Assembly (NCBI GenBank): GCA_036398775.1
Contig: DASWOJ010000137.1
Coordinates: 1 to 64,000 of the forward strand
DNA: 64,000 nucleotides
Origin: DASWOJ01 sp036398775
GTDB lineage: Bacteria; Pseudomonadota; Alphaproteobacteria; Acetobacterales; Acetobacteraceae
Direction of reading: 5' to 3'
Shown: positions 25,906 to 32,733 of the stretch, piece after piece
How the letters are laid out: each line of letters begins with the position of its first letter
Position numbering within the stretch: the first letter of the stretch is position 1
Made by a program: the position numbers and the translations under genes
The notes under the pieces: generated by a model
Databases searched by the model: none
Told to the model about the DNA's origin: nothing
What the model saw: only the letters and a program-made list of their open reading frames with translations

Positions 25906-26657
25906 CTTGGCGCCAGGCGCACCGCGCCGTCCAAACGTATGACCTCCCCGTTCAGCATCGTATTCTCCATGATGTGGCGCACGAGGCCCGCGAACTCCTC
26001 CGGCCGGCCCAGCCGGGGCGGGAAGGGGACTGAGCGGCCCAGGCTGTCCTGCACGTCGGCCGGCAGCCCCAGCATCATCGGCGTGCCGAACAGCCCCGGC
26101 GCCACCGTCATCACCCGAATGCCGTCCCGCGCCAGGTCGCGCGCCAGCGGCAGGGTCATGCCGACGATCCCCCCTTTGCTGGCGGCGTACGCGGCCTGGC
26201 CAATCTGCCCGTCATACGCGGCGACGGAGGCGGTGTTGACCACCACCCCGCGCTCCCCTTCGGCATCCGGCGCGTTGCCGCGCATCGCCGCGGCGGCGAG
26301 CCGGATCATGTTGAAGGTGCCAACGAGGTTGATCCCGACCACACGGGCAAAACTATCAAGCCGGTGCGGCCCGTCGCGGCCCAGCACCCGCTCACCGATG
26401 ACGACCCCGGCGCAGTTCACCAAGCCATGCAATGCCCCGAACCGCGACCTGGCGAGGTCCACGGCGGCCTGGCCGTCCGCCTCGCTGGTCACGTCCGTCC
26501 GCAGGTAGGCCCCGCCCACCTCCTCGGCCAGGGCCGCGGCGTCTGCCACGTCCGCAATCACGACCTTTGCCCCGGCGTCCGCCAGCAGGCGCGCGGTCGC
26601 GGCGCCCAGGCCCGATCCGCCGCCGGTCACGAGCACTGTCTTGCCATCTATGTGCAT
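25902..26657 (-). CDS. Short-chain dehydrogenase, 3-hydroxyacyl-CoA dehydrogenase type 2-like
   Basis: A 251-residue classical SDR. TGGGSGLGAATARLL binds the nucleotide, NCAG is in place, and the catalytic Ser and Tyr-x-x-x-Lys are in NTASVAAYDG and YAASKGG. The overall sequence, including NTMLNGEVIRLDGAVRL at the end, resembles the HSD17B10-like 3-hydroxy-2-methylbutyryl/3-hydroxyacyl-CoA dehydrogenases. It probably acts in fatty-acid or branched-chain acyl-CoA oxidation, which would fit a position after the paa genes, but it is on the other strand and substrate is unproven. Confidence 0.85.
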   Translation of the reverse strand: MHIDGKTVLVTGGGSGLGAATARLLADAGAKVVIADVADAAALAEEVGGAYLRTDVTSEADGQAAVDLARSRFGALHGLVNCAGVVIGERVLGRDGPHRLDSFARVVGINLVGTFNMIRLAAAAMRGNAPDAEGERGVVVNTASVAAYDGQIGQAAYAASKGGIVGMTLPLARDLARDGIRVMTVAPGLFGTPMMLGLPADVQDSLGRSVPFPPRLGRPEEFAGLVRHIMENTMLNGEVIRLDGAVRLAPR

Positions 26658-26799
26658 GGGGTTTTCCGGATTTAGGAGTAGTTACGTCTTAGCCTGGCTG
26701 GACCGTGGGGCAAATGCGGCGGAGGGGGAATCCCATGACGCTTCCAAAACCATTCGGCCCGGCATAGGATCGGATCGGCATTTGAAACGAGAGCAAAGC

Positions 26800-27312
26800 A
26801 TGAGACTCCATGTCGTGTGTGTGGCCGTCGCTGGCGGACTGTTGTTGCAGGGTTGCGCGGAAATGCCGGCGGGGCCGACCGTGCAGGTGCTGCCAGGGCG
26901 TGGCAAGTCGTTCGAGGCGTTCGCGCAGGATGACGCGGTATGCCGCGGCTATGCTTCGTCCGCCGTGCAGGGCCAGGCAGAGCGCGCCAACACCCGGGCA
27001 GTCGGCGGCGCAGTGCTCGGGACCGTGCTGGGCGCGGGACTGGGTGCCGCAGTTGGCGGCGGACGGGGCGCCGGCATCGGCGCTGGCGCTGGCGCCGTGG
27101 TTGGCACCGGTGTCGGCGCGTCAGGCTCGGGCAACGCGCAATACGGCATCCAGGGTCAGTACGACAACGCCTATGTCGCCTGTCAATCATCCAAGGGCAA
27201 CCAGGTGCCGCGGCCGGCGGTGTATGCCCAACCCGTCATCGTGCAGCCCGCCCCTTACCTCGTGCAGCCCGCGCCGTATGTGGTCCAGCCGCGGCCCTAC
27301 TACGCATACTGA
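26800..27312 (+). CDS. Glycine-zipper lipoprotein
   Basis: A 170-residue predicted outer-membrane or periplasmic lipoprotein. The leader MRLHVVCVAVAGGLLLQGC ends in a lipobox (L-Q-G-C). A glycine-zipper stretch of about 45 residues (GGAVLGTVLGAGLGAAVGGG) follows, then a Cys-containing region and a Pro/Tyr-rich repetitive tail (VQPAPYLVQPAPYVVQP). Similar YMGG-type zipper proteins are common in proteobacterial envelopes, with no defined activity. The ATG at 26800 is fixed by the leader. Confidence 0.82.
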   Translation: MRLHVVCVAVAGGLLLQGCAEMPAGPTVQVLPGRGKSFEAFAQDDAVCRGYASSAVQGQAERANTRAVGGAVLGTVLGAGLGAAVGGGRGAGIGAGAGAVVGTGVGASGSGNAQYGIQGQYDNAYVACQSSKGNQVPRPAVYAQPVIVQPAPYLVQPAPYVVQPRPYYAY

Positions 27313-27316
27313 CAAT

Positions 27317-27331
27317 GGCCCAATAAGGGCC
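27317..27331. terminator. Short hairpin between convergent genes
   Basis: GGCCC (27317-27321) and GGGCC (27327-27331) form a 5-bp stem over AATAA, in the 23-bp gap between the lipoprotein stop and the convergent solute-binding-protein stop. No T-run, so termination is only possible. Confidence 0.25.
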
Positions 27332-27335
27332 GGAT

Positions 27336-29015
27336 CTACCGCCAGCTCGACAGGAAGAACCGCGGCAGCTCGTCCGCGGACGGCTTGAAGTTCAACCCCT
27401 TCGCGGTGGCGTAGGTCGTGACATAGGTGAACAGCGGCATGATGTAGGCCTGCTCCGTCAGCCGCCTGATCGCGGTCGCGTAGGCGTCGCGCCGCACATC
27501 GGGGTCCGTGCTGCTGCCGCCCCGCAGCAGCAGGTCCCGCACCTCGGGGTCCCTAGCGTAGTCCTGCTCCCCGAAGGTCAGGAACACCGGCAGGGATGCC
27601 GAAGCGTCATTGATCGAGTAGCTGCCCCAGCTCCCCAGGTCGAGCGGGTTGTGCCCGGCCATGCTGCTCGCCAGCGCCACGCCGGCCTGCAGATTCTGCA
27701 CCGTGGCGCGTATCCCGACTGCGGCCAGATACCCGCGTATGGCCTCCTGCCACGGAGGCAGCAGGTAGCCGACCAGTTCGGTGTCGAAACCGTCGGGGTA
27801 GCCGGCCTCCGCCAGCAGGGCGCGGGCCTTTGGCGGGTCATAGTCATACTTGGCCGCAACGGCCTGGTCGCAGCCGAACTGGGTCGGGAAGCACGGCGCA
27901 TCCAGCACCCGGGAGCCGCCGGGCATGAACCCGCGCGCCATCGCCGTCCGGTCCACCGCACGCATGATCGCCTGCCGCACCTTCTGCTGCTGCAGCGGGC
28001 TGGGGCCGGTGCGTCCGGCGGCGTCCATCAGCATGTAGCTGAACCGCATGCTTTCCTGCCGCAGGGTTTGCAGCCCCGGCGTGCGGGACAGCGCGTCCAA
28101 CTGCTCCGGCCCAAACTGCCATATCCAATCGGCACGCCCGTCCACCAATGCCGCCAACTCGGCGGCGGTGTCTGCCACCTCGGCAATCTGCAGCCGCCGT
28201 ATCGCCGGCTTGCCCTTGGGGCCGTCGAAGTAGCTGTCGTTGCGCTCCAAGGTGATCGCGCTGGTGCCGTCCACCTGGACGATCCGGTAGGGGCCGGTGC
28301 CGACAGGGGCGGTCGAGAAGCCGGTGCCGACCCGCTCCCGGTAGGCGTGCGGCAGGACCGGCAGTACCATCGCCAGGTATTCCAGCGCGGCAGGGAACAC
28401 CTGCTTGAGCTTGATCCGCACATGCAGGTCGTCCACCCGCTCCGCCCCAGCCAGGAAGCTGTAGTTGCTGGGCACCGCCACAGCCTCCGACAGCACGGCC
28501 TGCACGGTATAGACGACGTCGTCGGCCGTGAACCGGCTGCCGTCATGGAAGGTGACGCCAGGCCGCAACTCGAACTCCAGGGTCAGCGGATCGAGGTAGC
28601 GCCAGTTGGTGGCGAGCAGCGGCTTGAGCTGCAGAGTCTCGGGATCGCGGTAGATCAGCGTATCCCAGGCGTGGTGCGCCAGAACCAGGCCGGTGCGCAG
28701 GGTGTTGCGATAGGGGTCCACGTCGGGAACCGCATCGCGCCAGGCAATGCGCAGCGTGTCCTCGGATTTCTGCGCATAAGCAGGAAAACCAGCAAGGACC
28801 AAACAAACAATGGGAGCGTACCTTCTTCCCCTCCATCCGGGAGAGGGTCGGGGTAAGGGGGTCTTGCCCGCGGAGCGGGACGCCGCCATTGCCGCTGGGA
28901 CCCAGACCATAGCCTGGCAACCGCCGCGCCTGCCCGCCCCCTCACCCCGACCTTCTCCCGGGGGGAGGGGACGCAGGCGGCCCCCTGTCAGAAGTCTCCG
29001 GACCAGACCGAGCAT
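27336..29015 (-). CDS. Peptide/nickel-type ABC transporter solute-binding protein, signal peptide interrupted by a repeat
   Basis: A family 5 extracellular solute-binding protein (DppA/OppA-like). The mature part begins near QKSEDTLRIAWRDA. The core has WDTLIYRDPETLQLKPLLATNW, TFHDGSRFTADDVVY, and GTGPYRIV, all typical. The 5' end is odd. From the ATG at 29015 the frame reads MLGLVRRLL, then about 50 codons of repeat-derived sequence (PLPPGEGRGEG and PLPRPSPGW), then APIVCLVLAGFPAYAQ, which looks like the second half of a signal peptide. A REPIN-like element therefore seems to be inserted in frame. The true start is uncertain and export may be impaired. No permease or ATPase genes are adjacent. 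Confidence 0.8.
   Translation of the reverse strand: MLGLVRRLLTGGRLRPLPPGEGRGEGAGRRGGCQAMVWVPAAMAASRSAGKTPLPRPSPGWRGRRYAPIVCLVLAGFPAYAQKSEDTLRIAWRDAVPDVDPYRNTLRTGLVLAHHAWDTLIYRDPETLQLKPLLATNWRYLDPLTLEFELRPGVTFHDGSRFTADDVVYTVQAVLSEAVAVPSNYSFLAGAERVDDLHVRIKLKQVFPAALEYLAMVLPVLPHAYRERVGTGFSTAPVGTGPYRIVQVDGTSAITLERNDSYFDGPKGKPAIRRLQIAEVADTAAELAALVDGRADWIWQFGPEQLDALSRTPGLQTLRQESMRFSYMLMDAAGRTGPSPLQQQKVRQAIMRAVDRTAMARGFMPGGSRVLDAPCFPTQFGCDQAVAAKYDYDPPKARALLAEAGYPDGFDTELVGYLLPPWQEAIRGYLAAVGIRATVQNLQAGVALASSMAGHNPLDLGSWGSYSINDASASLPVFLTFGEQDYARDPEVRDLLLRGGSSTDPDVRRDAYATAIRRLTEQAYIMPLFTYVTTYATAKGLNFKPSADELPRFFLSSWR
28822..28970. repeat. REPIN/BIME-like repeat, copy 6, within the 5' end of the solute-binding-protein gene
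   Basis: The left arm (28822-28862) has CCCCTCCATCCGGGAGAGGG. The right arm (28937-28970) has CCTTCTCCCGGGGGGAGGGG. Length and orientation match the other five copies. It keeps an open frame on the minus strand. Confidence 0.8.
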
Positions 29016-29029
29016 TGGTTCTCATGGCC

Positions 29030-29063
29030 TCCCTCACCCAACCTCGCTACCCAAAGGGGGAGG
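29030..29063. repeat. Solo right arm of the REPIN-like family
   Basis: CCCTCACCCAACCTCGCTAC followed by CCAAAGGGGGAGG is a degraded single right arm, just upstream of the solute-binding-protein ATG. On the minus strand it supplies a GGGAGG that may act as a distant ribosome binding site. Confidence 0.6.
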
Positions 29064-29070
29064 ATCGGCT

Positions 29071-29853
29071 TCACCCCATGGTGGCGTTGAACGCACCGCC
29101 ATCCAACAGCAGGTTCTGGCCGACGATGAACCCGCTCTGCGCGGCGCACAGGAACACGCAGGCGTCGCCGAACTCCGCCGGGTCGCCGACGCGGTTGGCC
29201 GGGGACTGCTTGGCCCGCACCGCGATCTCCTCCTCCACCGTGCGTCCGGACTTTGCCGCCAGGGCCTCCGTGGTGGTGCGCAGCCGGTCCGTCAGGAAAG
29301 GGCCGGGCAGCAGGTTGTTGATCGTCACGTTATGCTGCGCCACCTGCCGCGCCAGCCCGGCCACGAAGCCCGTCAGCCCCGCCCGCGCCCCGTTGCTCAT
29401 GCCCAGCGTCGGAATCGGCGACTTCACGCTGGCGCTGGTGATGTTCACGATTCGGCCGAACCGGCGGGCGGCCATCCCGTCCACGACCGCGCGGATCAGC
29501 GCGATCGGCGTCAGCATGTTGGCATCCAGCGCCTTGATCCAGTCGCCGCGTTCCCAATTCCTGAAATCCCCGGGCGGCGGGCCGCCGGCGTTGTTGATCA
29601 GGATGTCCGGCGCCGGGCAGGCTGCGAGCGCGGCGGCGCGGCCCTCCTCCGTCGTAATGTCGCCCGCGACTGCCGTGACCTTTACGCCGGTCGCGGCCTG
29701 CATCTCCGCCGCCGCCTGGTGCAGCGGACCCGGCGTACGCGCGGTGATAGTGACTGCCACGCCCTCCCGCGCCAGAGCCGTCGCGCAGGCCCGGCCCAGG
29801 CCCTTGCTGGCTGCGCAAACCAGGGCGGTGCGCCCCTGCAAACCCATATCCAT
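29071..29853 (-). CDS. SDR-family oxidoreductase with an altered catalytic motif
   Basis: A 260-residue FabG-like SDR. The nucleotide loop CAASKGLGRACATAL, NNAGGPPPG and the catalytic Ser region NITSASVKSP are present. Where Tyr-x-x-x-Lys is expected the sequence is GMSNGARAGL, so the Tyr is not at its usual place and Arg replaces Lys. A recognised SDR branch has this LSNxxR-like pattern, and its chemistry is unsettled. NNLLPGPFLTDRL and the C-terminal LLLDGGAFNATMG follow. It is 3 nt downstream of the thioesterase stop, in one operon. Confidence 0.85.
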   Translation of the reverse strand: MDMGLQGRTALVCAASKGLGRACATALAREGVAVTITARTPGPLHQAAAEMQAATGVKVTAVAGDITTEEGRAAALAACPAPDILINNAGGPPPGDFRNWERGDWIKALDANMLTPIALIRAVVDGMAARRFGRIVNITSASVKSPIPTLGMSNGARAGLTGFVAGLARQVAQHNVTINNLLPGPFLTDRLRTTTEALAAKSGRTVEEEIAVRAKQSPANRVGDPAEFGDACVFLCAAQSGFIVGQNLLLDGGAFNATMG

Positions 29854-29856
29854 GTC

Positions 29857-30297
29857 CTATCCTTCAATCACTAGCGGTTGCAGTGCGCGGCGCCATTCGT
29901 CTGGCAGCGGCGCCGGACGCCTTGTGGCACTGTCCACGCAGACATGGACGATGAACCCCTCCGCGGAGGCCATGTCCTCGTCGCCACGAAACATCCCGAC
30001 CTCAAGCCGGATCGAGCTGCCGCCCAGCCGCGCGACCCGCATCCCGGCCTGCACCTGGTCGGGGAAGCCCAGCTCGGAATAGAACCGGCAACCACCCTCG
30101 GCGACCATCACGATATGCGGCGTATCCCTCCAGCTCAGCACCCCGGCACGCAGCATGACGGTTGTGACGGCAGTGTCTATGTAGCCGTAATAAACCGCAT
30201 TGTTCACATGGCCGAACACGTCGTTGTCCCCCCACCGTGTGGTGATGGGGACGAAGCTGCGATAGTCGGCGCGGACGCCGGGCGGGGATCTGCTCAT
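29857..30297 (-). CDS. Acyl-CoA thioesterase, hotdog fold (4HBT/YbgC type)
   Basis: A 146-residue hotdog-fold thioesterase. ITTRWGDNDVFGHVNNAVYY contains the catalytic Asp of the 4-hydroxybenzoyl-CoA thioesterase group. The rest fits one hotdog domain (CRFYSELGFPDQVQAGMRV, SIRLEVGMF). It hydrolyses small or medium acyl-CoAs; the substrate is not predictable. It is the first gene of a minus-strand unit with an SDR and a solute-binding protein. Confidence 0.88.
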   Translation of the reverse strand: MSRSPPGVRADYRSFVPITTRWGDNDVFGHVNNAVYYGYIDTAVTTVMLRAGVLSWRDTPHIVMVAEGGCRFYSELGFPDQVQAGMRVARLGGSSIRLEVGMFRGDEDMASAEGFIVHVCVDSATRRPAPLPDEWRRALQPLVIEG

Positions 30298-30365
30298 ACC
30301 GGCGCGATCATGGACAGCCCGGCGGCTGCGCGCTAGATGCCCGCTCCCCTTTCGAGGACCTCTGC

Positions 30366-30758
30366 TTGCGCATATCGCCGCTCCTGCTGATGCCCCGCCT
30401 GCTGACGCCCTGCCTGGTCATGGCGCTCCTGCTCATGTCCGGCCTGCTGCTGCCCGGCGCCGCCCAGGCTCATGCCATCCTGATTGACAGCCAGCCTGCT
30501 GCACGCGGCGTGGCTGCTCCGGGCACGGAGCGTATCGTCCTGCGGTTCAACAGCCGCGTGGACCACGGCCGCTCGCGCCTGGCGCTGCGGACCGGCGGTG
30601 GAGAGCAGGTGCTGCACGTAGCGCCCGCCAGCGCCGACGACGTGCTGGAAACCCAGGCGGACCTGACGCCCGGCGACTACGTGCTGCGCTGGCAGGTACT
30701 GGCGGTGGACGGGCACATCACCCGCGGGGACGTGCCGTTCCAGGTGAAGGCGCCCTAG
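30366..30758 (+). CDS. copC: Copper-binding periplasmic protein CopC
   Basis: A 130-residue secreted CopC-domain protein. A long leader (LLLMPRLLTPCLVMALLLMSGLLLPGAAQA) ends directly before HAILIDSQPA; in CopC proteins this first His binds Cu(II). A second site is in DGHITRGDVPF. The TTG at 30366 has GAGGA at 30354-30358. It delivers copper to CopD or sequesters it. copD follows after one base. Confidence 0.9.
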   Translation: MRISPLLLMPRLLTPCLVMALLLMSGLLLPGAAQAHAILIDSQPAARGVAAPGTERIVLRFNSRVDHGRSRLALRTGGGEQVLHVAPASADDVLETQADLTPGDYVLRWQVLAVDGHITRGDVPFQVKAP

Positions 30759-30759
30759 C

Positions 30760-32406
30760 TTGAGCCTCCTCGTTGACCTGTTCGGCTACCTGTCCATAGT
30801 CCTGCACGGCATCACCATCGTGGCGCAAAGCATGGCGCTGGGCGGGGTGCTGTTCCTGCTGTTCCTGGCCCGGCCGTTCCAGGCGTCGCTGCCGGACGGC
30901 ATCGGCCTGTCGCGGCGTACGGCGGTCATCGCCGGCTGGAGCGCCCTGGCGCTGGTTGCCTGCGAGGCCCTGACCGTCGCCATGCAGTCGGCTGTGCTGA
31001 TGGACACCCTCGGCCTGCCGCTGCAGGGAGTGGTCGGCGCAAACTTCGCCGTGGCCGGGCTGGTGAAGATGGCGGCAGCGCTGGCGCTGGCGGCGTGCAT
31101 GTTCACGCACCGCCCGGTGCCGGCGCCTCCGCTGCTGGGCCTGGTCGCGGTGACTGTCGTTGCGGCGACGCTCACGACGCATTCCGTGGCACGCCTGCAG
31201 GACGAGGGCGTGCTGTTCGCGGCCAGCGCCCTGCACATCCTGGGTGCGGCTGTCTGGATCGGCGGCATCCCGTGCTTCCTGATGGCGCTGGGCAGGCTGC
31301 ACGATGGCGCCGCATTCCGCCGGGTCGGCGCCCGGTTCAGCCGGATGAGCATGGCCGGCGTTGGCTGCATCCTCGTGTCCGCCACCGTCTTCAGCCTTCT
31401 GTATGTCGGCTCCTGGGGCGGGGTCTATGGCACTGCCTACGGCGTGATGGTCACCGCCAAGGCGGCGATGTTCGGCGCGCTGCTGCTGCTGGGCCTCGGC
31501 AATTTCCTGGTCGTCGAGCGCCTGCGCCGCGATCCCGGCGCCTCCATCCTGCGAATGCGCCGCTTCGCCGAGGTGGAGATCGGCATCGGCTGCAGCATCT
31601 TCTTCGCCGCGGCGTCGCTGACCTCGGTGCCTCCCGCCGTGGACCTCAGGCAGGACCGGGTTGTCTGGTCGGAGATCGCCGCGCGCAACACGCCGGAGCT
31701 GCCGAGCCTGGCCTCCCCAGACCATGACAAGCTGGCCCTGCCGGCGCTGCAGGCGCAACTTGACGCCGAGGCCGCACAGAAGCAGGCCGCCGCGCCAGAG
31801 GCGTTCGTGCCCGGCTCGGGCGAACTGCCGGTCCGCAACGCGGCGGATGTCGCCTGGAGCGAATACAACCACCACTGGTCCGGCCTGTTCGTGGTGCTGA
31901 TCGGCGTGCTCGGCCTCCTGCACCGCGCCGGGGTGCGCTGGGCCAGGCATTGGCCCCTGGCCCTGCTCGGCCTGGCCGTGTTCCTGTTCCTGCGCAGCGA
32001 CCCCGAGGTGTGGCCACTCGGCGAGATCGGCGTCTGGGAAAGCCTGCGCGACGTGGAGGTGCTGCAGCACCGCGTCTTCGTGCTGTTGATCATCGCCTTC
32101 GCGCTGTTCGAGTGGGGCGTGCGGACCGGACGGCTGCGCGACCCGCGGGCGGCGCTGGTGTTCCCGCTGCTGACGGCGCTCGGCGGGGCGTTGCTGCTGA
32201 CGCACAGCCATGCCATCGCAAACATCAAGGATCAGTTGCTGATCGAGCTGTCCCATACGCCGTTGGCCCTCGCCGGCATCGCCGCAGGCTGGTCGCGCTG
32301 GCTCGAACTGCGGGCCGACGGACCCGTGCGGCGCTGGGCCGGCTGGGTCTGGCCCATCTGCTTCGTGCTGGTGGGCGCGATCCTGCTGAACTACCGCGAA
32401 GCCTAA
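30760..32406 (+). CDS. copD: Copper resistance/uptake membrane protein CopD, with a C-terminal extension
   Basis: A 548-residue polytopic membrane protein. The first 300 residues are the CopD domain, with helices and conserved His residues (HGITIVAQSMALGG, TTHSVARLQ, ASALHILGAAVWIGG). A periplasmic loop (about 305-365) precedes another five or so helices with His residues (YNHHW, LQHRVF, LLTHSHA, ELSHT). This makes it longer than a plain CopD (about 300) and similar to fused CopD proteins. It starts from TTG, with GTGAAGG inside the copC end as binding site. Confidence 0.88.
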   Translation: MSLLVDLFGYLSIVLHGITIVAQSMALGGVLFLLFLARPFQASLPDGIGLSRRTAVIAGWSALALVACEALTVAMQSAVLMDTLGLPLQGVVGANFAVAGLVKMAAALALAACMFTHRPVPAPPLLGLVAVTVVAATLTTHSVARLQDEGVLFAASALHILGAAVWIGGIPCFLMALGRLHDGAAFRRVGARFSRMSMAGVGCILVSATVFSLLYVGSWGGVYGTAYGVMVTAKAAMFGALLLLGLGNFLVVERLRRDPGASILRMRRFAEVEIGIGCSIFFAAASLTSVPPAVDLRQDRVVWSEIAARNTPELPSLASPDHDKLALPALQAQLDAEAAQKQAAAPEAFVPGSGELPVRNAADVAWSEYNHHWSGLFVVLIGVLGLLHRAGVRWARHWPLALLGLAVFLFLRSDPEVWPLGEIGVWESLRDVEVLQHRVFVLLIIAFALFEWGVRTGRLRDPRAALVFPLLTALGGALLLTHSHAIANIKDQLLIELSHTPLALAGIAAGWSRWLELRADGPVRRWAGWVWPICFVLVGAILLNYREA

Positions 32407-32733
32407 GCTACCGCCCGGCGCCCCGCGCTGCGGCGTGCTGCGCCGGTCGGTCCGCCGTGCTGCTCCGCCCATCCAGGAAACCAGGGCCGGCCAGCAGCAG
32501 CCACATCACGCCGGCAAAACCAAAAGCCGCCGCGGTCCGTCCGCAGCATCGTACAACCCCCCGCATCCTAACAATGAGGAGCTCCGACTGTTCTGCCCGG
32601 CGCTGGTGAACCGTGCCTGCCTGAGACCATTGCATCGTGCGTGCGTACATAATAAGAACATATCCGGTCTAGGCCGAAGCGCCCCTAGGGCGACTCCCGA
32701 TGTTCTTATTTTGTTCTGACTGGTTAGGCAGAG
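32407..32733. other. Convergent intergenic region, 327 bp
   Basis: No supported gene. It contains the opposed LexA-box-like sites at 32645-32716. A minus-strand open frame (32408-32650, 80 codons) with one hydrophobic segment (FAGVMWLLLAGPGF) begins at the left site, but has weak coding character and no clear binding site. Confidence 0.6.
32645..32716. promoter_or_regulatory. Opposed pair of alphaproteobacterial LexA-box-like sites forming a 17-bp inverted repeat
   Basis: The right arm (32700-32716) contains GTTC-N7-GTTC at 32702-32716, exactly the alphaproteobacterial LexA consensus. The left arm (32645-32661), read on the minus strand, is GTTC-N7-GTAC, one base off. The arms match at 15 of 17 positions and are separated by 38 bp. 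The area is AT-rich within GC-rich DNA. An ordinary stem-loop is the alternative. Confidence 0.5.

Noticed and set aside
32408..32650. 80-codon minus-strand open frame with one hydrophobic stretch
   Set aside because: Its ATG is inside the left LexA-like arm, so a transcript starting near the site would lack a binding site; coding bias is weak. Kept only as a possibility within the finding.
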